64,000 nucleotides of DNA. Origin: DASXTK01 sp050744325 (GTDB lineage: Bacteria > Actinomycetota > Acidimicrobiia > Acidimicrobiales > VFJN01). Within the stretch, counting starts at the first letter, position 1; every line of letters begins with the position of its first letter. The translations under genes and the position numbers were made by a program. This document shows, one piece after another, positions 31,685 to 39,697 of this stretch. The stretch is taken from contig JBOGHK010000187.1 of assembly GCA_050744325.1 (NCBI GenBank), forward strand, positions 9,470 to 73,469. The letters are read 5' to 3'. The notes under the pieces are model-generated. The model worked only from the letters and a program-made list of their open reading frames with translations. It was not told where the DNA came from and did no database searches.

Positions 31685-32113
31685 GTGGCACCGTCGGAGG
31701 AGTTCCCGACACCGGAGTCGCGCGGGCGCGCGGCGGAGCGCCCGGGCACGGTCGTGTTGGTGATCGAGCAGCCGATCACCCGCCGCGGCATCGCTGCACT
31801 GTGCGAACGTGGTCGTACGTGGCTCGAGCAGAGCGGCGCGACGGTGATCGTCTGTGACGTCGGCGCCATCCCCGACCCCGACGGGGTCACGCTCGAAGCG
31901 CTGACCCGGGTGGCGCTCACCGTACGGCGTGCCGGCCGCCAGATCCGGCTACGACACGCGTCGCGGCGCCTCCAGGACCTGCTCAGCCTGGTCGGCCTCC
32001 GTGAGGTGCTGCCGCTGGAGGCCTCAGGGGTCGAGCTGGAGGGGCAGGCCGAAGAGCGGGAACATGCGCTGCGTATCGAGGAAGTGATGGAGCCCGGTGA
32101 TCCGCCCGCCTGA
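31685..32113 (+). CDS. STAS-domain protein (anti-sigma antagonist-like)
   Basis: A 142-aa protein. The core TVVLVIEQPITRRGIAALCERGRTWLEQSGATVIVCDVGAIPDPDGVTLEALTRVALTVRRAGRQIRLRHASRRLQDLLSLVGL has the STAS alternation of strands and helices. The usual phosphorylatable Ser (DLSG-x-x-F-x-D-S) is replaced by DVGAIPDPDGVT. GTG 31685 follows AAGGAGA with eight-base spacing. Its last 90 bp overlap, tail to tail, the 3' end of the ECF sigma gene. Confidence 0.72.
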   Translation: MAPSEEFPTPESRGRAAERPGTVVLVIEQPITRRGIAALCERGRTWLEQSGATVIVCDVGAIPDPDGVTLEALTRVALTVRRAGRQIRLRHASRRLQDLLSLVGLREVLPLEASGVELEGQAEEREHALRIEEVMEPGDPPA

Positions 32114-33031
32114 CATCTCGACCACCTGGACGGACCACGGTTCGTAGCCCTCGCCGGATTCACTGCGCTTGTAGTGCCCGAAGGCAGGCGACCCGTTGGC
32201 CGAGTCCACCGGGACCAGCCGCGAGTGGCGGCAGGCGCTGCCCGGGCCGAGGTAGAACTCGCCGATGTCGGCAGGGCCTCGCAGCCAGAGGTCGAACGGC
32301 GGCATCGAGAACTGGGCGTCCTCGTGCAGCAGCGAGACCAGCGAGTCGACATCGAAGCGCTCGAAGGCGTCGACGTACCGGGCCAGCAGCTGCTGGTGCT
32401 CGTCGTCCATCGACTCGGCGATGGCGTCCGTGGCGCTGTCCCTCCCGCTGTCGCCGGCGGCCAGCGTGGCCCGCGCCCGCTGGAGGGCGCTGTTGACCGA
32501 CGCCACCGAGGTATCGAGCAACTGAGCGACCTCGTCGGCCTTCCACCGCAAGACCTCACGCAGGATCAGCACGGCCCGCTGCCGCGGCGGCAGCTGGGCC
32601 AGCGCCGCGACGAAGGCCAGCCGGACGGACTCGTGCGCCACGGCCCGCTCGGCCGGATCCTGGTCGCCACCGCCGGCGACGACCCGGGAGTCGGGCATCG
32701 GCTCGATCCAGGTGGCCTCGGGCAGGGCCACCAGGGGCGCGTTCGCGGGCTGTGCCGGACCGAGGTCCATCGGGCGGGCGCGGCGCTGCCTGCCGTTCAG
32801 CATGTCGAAGCAGACGTTGGTGGCGATCCGGTAGAGCCAGGTCCGCAGGGAGGCTCGACCCTCGAAGCGGTCGAGGCTGCGCCAAGCCCGCACCATCGTC
32901 TCCTGCACGGCGTCGTCGGCCTCGAAGGCCGAGCCCAGCATGCGGTAGCAGTAGCCGGTGAGCTCGGGCCGATGCTGCTCCAGCTGCCGTTCGAGGTCGG
33001 CGTCCCTGGTCTTCGTGTGGCTGCCCTGCAC
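32024..33031 (-). CDS. ECF RNA polymerase sigma factor with C-terminal SnoaL-like domain
   Basis: A 335-aa protein. Sigma region 2 is DLERQLEQHRPELTGYCYRMLGSAFEADDAVQETMVRAWRSLDRFEGRASLRTWLYRIATNVCFDML and region 4 is LPPRQRAVLILREVLRWKADEVAQLLDTSVASVNSALQRARATL. The C-terminal 130 residues form an NTF2/SnoaL-like fold, as in SigJ/SigX5-type ECF factors, which use it as a built-in sensory domain. GTG 33031 is chosen as the first start in front of the sigma region; the frame upstream is not conserved-looking. Confidence 0.9.
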   Translation of the reverse strand: MQGSHTKTRDADLERQLEQHRPELTGYCYRMLGSAFEADDAVQETMVRAWRSLDRFEGRASLRTWLYRIATNVCFDMLNGRQRRARPMDLGPAQPANAPLVALPEATWIEPMPDSRVVAGGGDQDPAERAVAHESVRLAFVAALAQLPPRQRAVLILREVLRWKADEVAQLLDTSVASVNSALQRARATLAAGDSGRDSATDAIAESMDDEHQQLLARYVDAFERFDVDSLVSLLHEDAQFSMPPFDLWLRGPADIGEFYLGPGSACRHSRLVPVDSANGSPAFGHYKRSESGEGYEPWSVQVVEMSGGRITGLHHFLDTQRMFPLFGLPLQLDP

Positions 33032-33131
33032 GGGGCACCATCGTAGGAACCGAAACCCGCTCTGCCTATCCGATCGTGCAGAGTCCTGGTCGGCGGCGTC
33101 CTCGTGATCCTCGGCTTCACACCGCTGCCGG

Positions 33132-33590
33132 CTACGGTCGCAGCACGGCCTGGGTCTGGAAGGTGAGCGCGACGAGCTTGGCGTCGTCATCGCGAACCTC
33201 GGTCTGGACCCCGATGGTCGACCGGCCGACATGGATCGGGCGGGCGACAGCCCGGACCGAGCCGTGCCGAACCGCCCGGAAGAAGTTGGTCTTCGACTCG
33301 ATGGTCGACGTGCCCGCGCCCGGCGGGAGGTTGAGGAACGCACAGACCGCGCCGACGGTGTCGGCCAGCGTCACCAGCGCGGCGCCATGCATCACTCCCC
33401 CGGACGTGCAGCGCTCGGGCGACCAGGCCAGGGTCGCCTCGACCTCGGTGGCCTCTGCTCGCAGCAGGTCGACGCCGGCCGCGACGGCGAAGGGCATGGC
33501 CGTGAGCAACGGGCCGGGGTCGGTCGGGTCGGTGGGGTCGGTGGGTGCCGCCGGATCGCCGGAGCTGGGCTCGGCCACGGATGGGTCCAT
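33132..33590 (-). CDS. PaaI-type hotdog thioesterase
   Basis: A 152-aa protein. After a Pro/Thr/Asp repeat tail (TDPTDPTDP) comes the hotdog core with CTSGGVMHGAALVTLADTVGAVCAFLNLPPG and the STIESKTNFFRAVRHGSVRAVARPIHVGRSTIGVQTEV stretch. This matches PaaI/YdiI-type acyl-CoA thioesterases. The start at ATG 33590 has only a poorly spaced GGGGG upstream. It lies 100 bp upstream of the sigma gene on the same strand. Confidence 0.85.
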   Translation of the reverse strand: MDPSVAEPSSGDPAAPTDPTDPTDPGPLLTAMPFAVAAGVDLLRAEATEVEATLAWSPERCTSGGVMHGAALVTLADTVGAVCAFLNLPPGAGTSTIESKTNFFRAVRHGSVRAVARPIHVGRSTIGVQTEVRDDDAKLVALTFQTQAVLRP

Positions 33591-33723
33591 ACCCCCAATG
33601 CTGCTCGTGATCGTGCGGCGGGTCGATGACGTCGCAGGTAATGGCGCGACGACCGCGCGGCCGGCCAGTTGTCCTCACCCGCGACACTCTCTAGCCTGGC
33701 GCCCGGCTGGTGGAGGTGCGGGC

Positions 33724-34029
33724 GTGACCGACAGGATCGAGCTGGTTCAGGACGTCGTCGTGTTCGACGTGGGCGTCGACGACGTCGACCAGGCGGTGCT
33801 AGTCGACCTGTACGGGGGGTCGTCCAATGCGTGCGGCACCGTGCGCTTCCTCCTGTCCGACCAGGCCGGGCGCGACGCGGCGATCCGGGTGCTCGACCGC
33901 TGGCGACAGCAGGAGACCCCGCTCACGCTGGTGGCCCGGGGCACGACTGTGGCCCTCCAGAACGACCAGGCGTTGTTCGGTTCGCAGCTCGGAACAGCCG
34001 GGCTCACACCTGACATCGACCCTCACTGA
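33724..34029 (+). CDS. small hypothetical protein
   Basis: A 101-aa soluble protein with no family I recognise. It is supported by GGAGG six bases before the GTG and by normal codon bias. It contains FDVGVDDVDQAVLVDLYGGSS and ends with TALQNDQALFG-like segments, and looks alpha/beta. It is divergent from the hotdog gene and lies 79 bp upstream of the channel gene. Confidence 0.6.
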   Translation: MTDRIELVQDVVVFDVGVDDVDQAVLVDLYGGSSNACGTVRFLLSDQAGRDAAIRVLDRWRQQETPLTLVARGTTVALQNDQALFGSQLGTAGLTPDIDPH

Positions 34030-34108
34030 CCCTCACTCCGCGCAGTCAGTTTCCCACTCTTCGTGTTCGGGTAGTCCGAAGTACGCCCTAACCCTGAGGA
34101 GGGAACGC

Positions 34109-34903
34109 ATGACCTCACCCGCTCTAGTCGGAGTCGAGTGGAGCCAGGGCATCGAGGACGCCTGGTCGGACGTGGCCAGCTTCGTCCCCAAGCTCGTCGG
34201 CTTCCTCGCCATCCTTCTCATCGGGTACATCGTGGCCAAGCTGATCGCCCGGGTCGCCGACCGGGTGCTCGAGCGCGTCGGCTTCGATCGGGTGGTCGAA
34301 CGTGGGGGCATCAAGCAGATGCTGGCCCGGTCGCAGTACGACGCCTCGGACATCGTCAGCAAGCTGATCTACTACGCACTGCTGCTGATGGTGCTCCAGG
34401 TGGCCTTCGCCGTGTTCGGCGAGAACCCGGTGAGCGACATGATCGACGGGATCATCGCCTACGTGCCCAAGGTGCTGGCCGCGATCATCATCGTCGTGGT
34501 TGCCGCAGCCATCGCCGGCATCGTCAAGGACATGGTCACCACCGCCGTCGGCGGGCTGAGCTACGGCAAGATGCTCGGCAACCTCGTCGCCGTGGCAATC
34601 GTGACCGTCGGGGCGTTCGCCGCTCTGAGCCAGCTCGAGATCGCACCTGCGATCGTCAACGGGCTGTTCTACGCCATCCTGGCCGTCGTGGTCGGCTCGG
34701 CGATCGTCGCCGTCGGCGGCGGTGGCATCCAGCCGATGCGCCAGCGGTGGGAGAACGCGCTGAACCGCTACGACGAGGAGAAGCCGCGGCTCCGCCGCGA
34801 GGTGCAGGAGGCGCGCGACCGCGGCGACGTGGTGCAGGGTCGGGGCGAGGTCGACATGACCCGGTCCGAGCAGCGGACGACGCCGCCGATCAGCGCGCCG
34901 TGA
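34109..34903 (+). CDS. small mechanosensitive-channel-like (TM-helix repeat) membrane protein
   Basis: A 264-aa protein with a strong GAGGAGGG site before the ATG. It shows five hydrophobic spans: LVGFLAILLIGYIVAKLIARVADRVLERVGFD (the MscS-like first TM repeat), LIYYALLLMVLQVAFAVF, VLAAIIIVVVAAAIAGIV, LGNLVAVAIVTVGAFAAL, and a glycine-rich last span. It matches the conserved TM-helix family related to MscS but ends without the large MscS beta domain; instead it has a charged cytoplasmic tail. Probably a channel or scaffold in the inner membrane. Confidence 0.82.
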   Translation: MTSPALVGVEWSQGIEDAWSDVASFVPKLVGFLAILLIGYIVAKLIARVADRVLERVGFDRVVERGGIKQMLARSQYDASDIVSKLIYYALLLMVLQVAFAVFGENPVSDMIDGIIAYVPKVLAAIIIVVVAAAIAGIVKDMVTTAVGGLSYGKMLGNLVAVAIVTVGAFAALSQLEIAPAIVNGLFYAILAVVVGSAIVAVGGGGIQPMRQRWENALNRYDEEKPRLRREVQEARDRGDVVQGRGEVDMTRSEQRTTPPISAP

Positions 34904-34917
34904 TCGGGTGAGGCAGT

Positions 34918-34944
34918 GGCCCCCGGGGACCGGCCCCGGGGGCC
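34918..34944 (+). terminator. strong GC hairpin after the channel gene
   Basis: GGCCCCCGGGG (34918-34928) and CCCCGGGGGCC (34934-34944) form a perfect 11-bp stem with a 5-nt loop (ACCGG), 15 bp after the stop codon. There is no T-tract, as is common for hairpin terminators in GC-rich actinomycetes. Confidence 0.7.
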
Positions 34945-35082
34945 GCGGCGCGTTCGGAGAGCGATGTAGGCGTCGACGTCGCACGGCCACGCCCGTGGTA
35001 GCCGGGCGATGGCCAGCAGCGCGAACGGGGCTCACGATGCCTGCGCGCCTCGCGGGGCTCGTCACGAGCTAAGAAGGCCCCT

Positions 35083-35712
35083 GTGTCGACGCTCGCCTTG
35101 CGCCAGGTGGTGGCCGTGGTGCCGGCGACCGGGCGTCGGGTCGTGGTGTCGGCCGAGGTCGACAGCGGTGAGCTGGTCGCGGCCACGGATCCGACCGACG
35201 GAGCTGCCTCACCGGAGGACGGCACGGCCCTGGCGCGGACGGTCGCGGGCCTGGTCGAGCCGGTGTCGGGCCAGGTGGTGATCCACGGCATCGACGTCAC
35301 GGACCGGCCGCCCAGCGACCGCGGGATCCGCTACGTGCCCGCGGGCGGCGGCCTGCTCCCCCACCTCACCGTCGAGCAGAACGTGCGCTATGGCCTCCAC
35401 CGCAGCCCGGTGGTCAAGGAGGAAGGCGAGTGGCGGGTACGCGAGGCTGCCGAGCGGTGGGACCTCACCTCGGTCCTCGGTGCCCATCCGCATGAGCTGT
35501 CCAACGAGCAGTGGCTCCAGGTCGCCGTGGCCCGGGCCGTGGTGTGCCGGCCCGAGGCCCTGGTGGCCGACCTGTCCACGGTGCCGACCAGCCCGGCCCG
35601 GCTGCGCGACATCTTCCAGCGCACCGAGGTGGCGGTGCTGCTGTGCTCGGGGAACCCCGCCGCCATCGACGCCGCCCATCACATCGTCCCCGTCAGCGTG
35701 ACCGCCCCGTGA
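35083..35712 (+). CDS. ABC ATPase-like protein without a Walker A motif
   Basis: A 209-aa protein that follows the MalK/UgpC-type ABC layout without its catalytic residues. Where GxSGxGKST should be, it has DPTDGAASPEDGTAL. It then continues VAGLVEPVSGQVVIHGIDVTDRPPSDRGIRYVPAGGGLLPHLTVEQNVRYGL. The signature is HELSNEQWLQVAVARAVVCRPEALV instead of LSGGQ...LLLDEP, and the Walker B acidic pair is replaced (VADLSTVPTS). It cannot be a normal ATPase. It converges on the fused permease gene with a 14-bp gap and may be a regulatory subunit of that transporter. Confidence 0.72.
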   Translation: MSTLALRQVVAVVPATGRRVVVSAEVDSGELVAATDPTDGAASPEDGTALARTVAGLVEPVSGQVVIHGIDVTDRPPSDRGIRYVPAGGGLLPHLTVEQNVRYGLHRSPVVKEEGEWRVREAAERWDLTSVLGAHPHELSNEQWLQVAVARAVVCRPEALVADLSTVPTSPARLRDIFQRTEVAVLLCSGNPAAIDAAHHIVPVSVTAP

Positions 35713-35726
35713 CCGGAATGGGGTGG

Positions 35727-37637
35727 TCAGTGCCGAGTGCCGACGAGGCCGGCGACGACGCGGCGATGGTTGAGGACCACGATGAGCAGGGGCACCACCG
35801 ACCCGACGATCGAGCCCGCCGCGAGCACCCCCGCGTTGGCGACGAACTGGCGGGTCTCGCCGTAGAGCCGTAGGCCGAGCGGCACGGCGTTCGGTCCGCC
35901 GAACAGCAGCCCCACGACGAAGTCGTTCCACACCTGCACGAACACCAGCACGAACACGACCACCACCGCCGGCTCGGCGTCGAGGACCGCACGCAGCCGC
36001 GCCCGCCGCGAGACGTAGGGCTCCGCCCCCCATGCGGCGCGGAGCCCGGCCAGCGAGGGCTGGGCCCGGGCGTTCCACAGGACCACCACCGCGAGCGGCA
36101 CCCACAAGGCGGTGTGCACCAGCCCGAGACGCAGCCGGCTGAGCTCACCGGACAGACCGGCCCAGTCGAGCACCTCGGTGATCGGCCCGGCAACCACCTG
36201 GACCGGGACCACCGCGGCAGCGAGGAACAGGACTACCAGGACCTGGGCGCCAGCGGGCGGCATGTCGGCGAGCCCCCGGACCGCCAGCAGCGCCACGACC
36301 AGCACGATCAACGCCACCGCCACCGCCAGGATCGCGGTGAGCTGCAACGAGCCGAGGATCCCGGCGATGTGCAGCCGCCCGTAGGAGCCCAGGCCGAACG
36401 GCGGCGACCACCAGCCGCCGGTGGCCGCTTCCCGCGGCGCATGCAACGACGTCGCCACGAGCACCAGCAACGGCACCATCCATGCGGCCAGGGCCGCGGC
36501 GGCGACGATGGCGCCCGCCCGGCCGAGCACGCGACGGCCCCGCGTCTCCCCTGACGCGGCGGCCGCACGAACAGGAGACGGCGCAGGCACCACGGATGCC
36601 GCCCGGCGATCACGGCGGTCGCGGCGGCCCCACCGCTCCCGGCCATCCCGGCCGTCCCGGGCTCGACCGGATCGCCATCGGGGCGGCCGCGACCACAACG
36701 CCACCAGCAGCACACCGGCGGCCACCGCCGCCAGCCAGAAGACCCCGAGGGCCGCGGCTGGCCCGCTGGTGGTGGCACCCGAGGTCTCCCACTGCAACAC
36801 GGCGAGGACCGAAGCCTCATCGATCACCGATCCGGGCGCCATGGCCAGGATCAGGTCGAAGGTCCGGACCGTCGACAGCGCCACCAGCGCGAGCACCACG
36901 GCCACGATCCGGCGCAGCTGCGGCAGCCACCGCCCGTCGCGCAGCACCTCCCAGCGGGTGCCGCCATAGCCGCCGACAGCATCGGCGAGCTCGCGCGGCA
37001 GCTGGTCGAGCGCGGCCCGGAACACGACGAACGCCAAGCCCACCCAGGCCCAGACGAACGCGGACATGAGCGCCAGCGTGATCCAGCGCGGGCCGAGCCA
37101 GGCGGGAACCACGTCGCCGGGCAGCCAGGTCGCGACCCGGGTTGCGGTGCCCCGCTGCGGGTCGGGGTCGTAGAGCACGCGGAAGGCCACGCCGGTGACG
37201 ACCAGCGGCAGCGCGATCGGGCTGATCAGGACCGAGGTCAGCATCCGGCGGTGCCGTGGCAGCCGATGACGGTGCAGGTACGCGAGCAGCAGTCCAGCGG
37301 CGGTCACCGCGAGCGGGACGAGCACCGCCCAGGCCACGGTCTGCACGGCGACGTCGTCGGCGCCGGCATCCCAGGTCGTCCGGAAGTGCCGCCAGCCGAC
37401 GAACCCCTCGCCGGGCTCGGTGACGCTGGCGTGGACCGTCCGCACCACCGGCCACAACACCAGCGGCCCGACGAACCCGCCGGCGGCGACCAGCAGCGCT
37501 GCGGTCGCCGCCGCGCCGCGATGGCCGGCGCGGGTACGTGCGGGGCCGACGTCGTCCAGCACCGTGACCCGGCCCGACGCATCCGGTGTGGACGCGGCCG
37601 TCGCCGTCGCCACGGCGGTGGCCCCGGGGCCGGTCAT
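35727..37637 (-). CDS. fused MalF-MalG-type sugar ABC transporter permease
   Basis: A 636-aa membrane protein with two complete permease halves in one chain. The first half (about 1-310) has an EAA-like loop ELADAVGGYGGTRWEVLRDGRWLPQLRR. An Arg/Asp-rich linker (RARDGRDGRERWGRRDRRDRR) follows. The second half (about 365-636) has a degenerate EAA loop at GLRAAWGAEPYVSRRARLRAVL. These subunits are normally separate genes of about 280-320 aa. The start ATG overlaps the stop of the binding-protein gene (ATGA). It imports a sugar-type solute bound by the upstream lipoprotein. No intact ATPase is nearby. Confidence 0.85.
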   Translation of the reverse strand: MTGPGATAVATATAASTPDASGRVTVLDDVGPARTRAGHRGAAATAALLVAAGGFVGPLVLWPVVRTVHASVTEPGEGFVGWRHFRTTWDAGADDVAVQTVAWAVLVPLAVTAAGLLLAYLHRHRLPRHRRMLTSVLISPIALPLVVTGVAFRVLYDPDPQRGTATRVATWLPGDVVPAWLGPRWITLALMSAFVWAWVGLAFVVFRAALDQLPRELADAVGGYGGTRWEVLRDGRWLPQLRRIVAVVLALVALSTVRTFDLILAMAPGSVIDEASVLAVLQWETSGATTSGPAAALGVFWLAAVAAGVLLVALWSRPPRWRSGRARDGRDGRERWGRRDRRDRRAASVVPAPSPVRAAAASGETRGRRVLGRAGAIVAAAALAAWMVPLLVLVATSLHAPREAATGGWWSPPFGLGSYGRLHIAGILGSLQLTAILAVAVALIVLVVALLAVRGLADMPPAGAQVLVVLFLAAAVVPVQVVAGPITEVLDWAGLSGELSRLRLGLVHTALWVPLAVVVLWNARAQPSLAGLRAAWGAEPYVSRRARLRAVLDAEPAVVVVFVLVFVQVWNDFVVGLLFGGPNAVPLGLRLYGETRQFVANAGVLAAGSIVGSVVPLLIVVLNHRRVVAGLVGTRH

Positions 37638-38971
37638 GTCGAGCACCGGGCGTTGCCCGCGGCCTGGTCGAAGCGGCCGATGGCCCGGTCGATCGCCTGG
37701 TCCAGGTCGGCGCCCGCGGTGGTGACGTCGCGGAAGAAGTCCTGCAGGATCCGCCACGATCCGCCTGGGGCACCGAACGCACCGGGCAGCCGATCCGAGA
37801 GGTCGAACTGCAGGCGCTCCGCGCTGCGATGGAAGTCCTCGGCGGCGAAGGCCATCTCGGCCGCGTAGTTCGCGGCACACCCGTCCGGCTCGACGCCGTC
37901 GCACGCCGTGCGGTTCGGCGAGAGGTAGCCGCCCGCCAGCATCCACGGCCGGAACGGCGCCGCGCCGTCGGTGAGCCATGCCACCAGCTCGTGGCCGGCC
38001 TGCGATCCGTTCAGCACCACCGCGACGTCGCCACCCACCAGCAGAGGGGCGTCGTCCCCACTCGGCCCGCCGGCCAGGGCGTCGGCAGGGAACGGCACAC
38101 CGGCGATCCGCTGGCGGGGCTCGCCGGGCGGCCGGAAGTCGTCTGCGACCGGGAGCGCGAAGTCGCTCAGGATCGACATCGCCGCGTCGCCGGTGGCGGC
38201 CACCTGGATCACCGACTCGTCGAACTGGGTGAGCAGCGCCCGCTCGCCCCCTCCGGGGAAGGCGCCCGGGATGCTCCACAGCTGTGCCAGGTCGCCGAAC
38301 GCGCGGCGGACCGGCTCGGCACCCCAGCAAGCTTCGCCGCGGGCTAGGTCGTCGTAGAGGTCCGGCGCCCTGGCGATCAGCAGGTTCTCCAGCCAGTCGG
38401 TCAGCACCCAGCCGTCCGCGGCGCCGACGGCGAGGGGCGCCGGATCGCCGTCGTCGGCCAGCCGCTGGACCAGACCCACGAGGTCCTCCCAGGTCCACGC
38501 CCGTCGGCCGCTCGCGTCCGGCTCGGGGACCGGCACCGACGGCTGGTACCAGAGCAGCGACTTGTGCGCCGCCTTCAGCCAGGCGCCGTAGACACGGCCG
38601 TCGACGGTGACCAGGTCGGTCCAGAAGGGGTCGAACCGCTCGGCCACGTGGTCGCGGATCGGGTCGATGATCCCGGCGCGGGCGTAGTCCACGGCCAGCC
38701 CCGGGTACGGGAGGACGGCCAGGTCAGGTGGATGACCGGCCCCCAGGCGACCCCGGATGAACGCGTCGAGGTTGTCGTTGCCGCCGATGACCTCGACCGA
38801 GCGGCCCGAGACGCGTTCGTAGCCGTCGACCACCTCGCGGAACAGCTCGAGCTCGCGGTCGCTCCACACCGCCACCACCTGGATGTCCTTGCCACCGAAC
38901 TCGGTGCAACCACCCAGCACGGCCGCAGCCGTGGCGCCCATCCCGAGGCGCAGGAGCTCCCGTCGGTTCAT
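37634..38971 (-). CDS. extracellular solute-binding lipoprotein, sugar ABC type
   Basis: A 445-aa protein. The N-terminus MNRRELLRLGMGATAAAVLGGC has an RR-containing signal and a lipobox (LGGC, Cys22). The body follows family 1 solute-binding proteins: VVAVWSDRELELFREVVDGYERVSGRSVEVIGG, DLAVLPYPGLAVDYARAG, and GVPFPADALAGG. It is coupled to the fused permease. The ligand is probably a sugar or oligosaccharide, not specified by sequence. Confidence 0.88.
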   Translation of the reverse strand: MNRRELLRLGMGATAAAVLGGCTEFGGKDIQVVAVWSDRELELFREVVDGYERVSGRSVEVIGGNDNLDAFIRGRLGAGHPPDLAVLPYPGLAVDYARAGIIDPIRDHVAERFDPFWTDLVTVDGRVYGAWLKAAHKSLLWYQPSVPVPEPDASGRRAWTWEDLVGLVQRLADDGDPAPLAVGAADGWVLTDWLENLLIARAPDLYDDLARGEACWGAEPVRRAFGDLAQLWSIPGAFPGGGERALLTQFDESVIQVAATGDAAMSILSDFALPVADDFRPPGEPRQRIAGVPFPADALAGGPSGDDAPLLVGGDVAVVLNGSQAGHELVAWLTDGAAPFRPWMLAGGYLSPNRTACDGVEPDGCAANYAAEMAFAAEDFHRSAERLQFDLSDRLPGAFGAPGGSWRILQDFFRDVTTAGADLDQAIDRAIGRFDQAAGNARCST

Positions 38972-39069
38972 CGCATGCCCCAGTGCCCTGTCCTCCCGTC
39001 AGCGTTCGACCGTATCGCTGTCCGGGCCGGCACAACGGCCGGGCTCAGGGTCGGAGTCAGGGGCGAAGG

Positions 39070-39546
39070 TCAGGAGTCGGGAAGGTCGCTCTGGTTCACG
39101 ATCCAGAAGACACGGCCGGTCCCGTCCCGGTCCTTGAACCGGTGATGGTCGTGCTCGCGCAGTGCGGCCACGGCGGCCCTGGCGTCCTCGCGGGTGGCGA
39201 CGTCGACATGGCTGCACAACAGGAGCAACCGGCCCTCCGCCTCCTCGCGCAGCGAGTAGGCGAGCAGGCCGCAGGCACGGGTGCGGACGTGTCGGGCGCG
39301 GTCGCCCAAGGCCTCCACGCCGAGTTGGAAAGCCTCCTCGCTCTCCCGGGCGAAGCGGGTGGCGTAGAGCACCGCGGCCGAGCGCCCCTGCCAGGTCCGG
39401 GCGCTGCGGTAAGCCTCGACGAGATGAGTGACGGCCTCGATCCCGAGCGGCGCCAGTTGCCCCCACGCGGCCTCCAGGTCGGCCGGGTCCGCGGTGTCGA
39501 AGCTCACCAGCGCCGGCTTGTGGTCCAGAGACTCCGATTGCAACAT
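39070..39546 (-). CDS. HEAT-like repeat protein
   Basis: A 158-aa protein made of helical pairs (SARTWQGRSAAVLYATRFARESEEAFQLGVEALGDRARHVRTRACGLLAYSLREEAEGRLLLL), reminiscent of HEAT/Armadillo-type repeats. ATG 39546 is preferred because GGGGAGG lies nine bases upstream; TTG 39555 and GTG 39552 are in frame but too close to it. It is divergent from the STAND regulator with a 151-bp shared promoter region. No enzymatic motif. Probably a binding scaffold. Confidence 0.7.
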   Translation of the reverse strand: MLQSESLDHKPALVSFDTADPADLEAAWGQLAPLGIEAVTHLVEAYRSARTWQGRSAAVLYATRFARESEEAFQLGVEALGDRARHVRTRACGLLAYSLREEAEGRLLLLCSHVDVATREDARAAVAALREHDHHRFKDRDGTGRVFWIVNQSDLPDS

Positions 39547-39697
39547 GGTCACCAACCTCCCCTTCGCACAACGGGCCTCGGGTCAGCACCCAACCAGTCG
39601 GGCGGCGTCCGGACCAGAGCGGCAGCCATGCGCTCACTACGCAAATGCTGAGCAGCGGGGTGGTTAACCTGGGGATTATCGGTCTGTCGGGGGAAAC

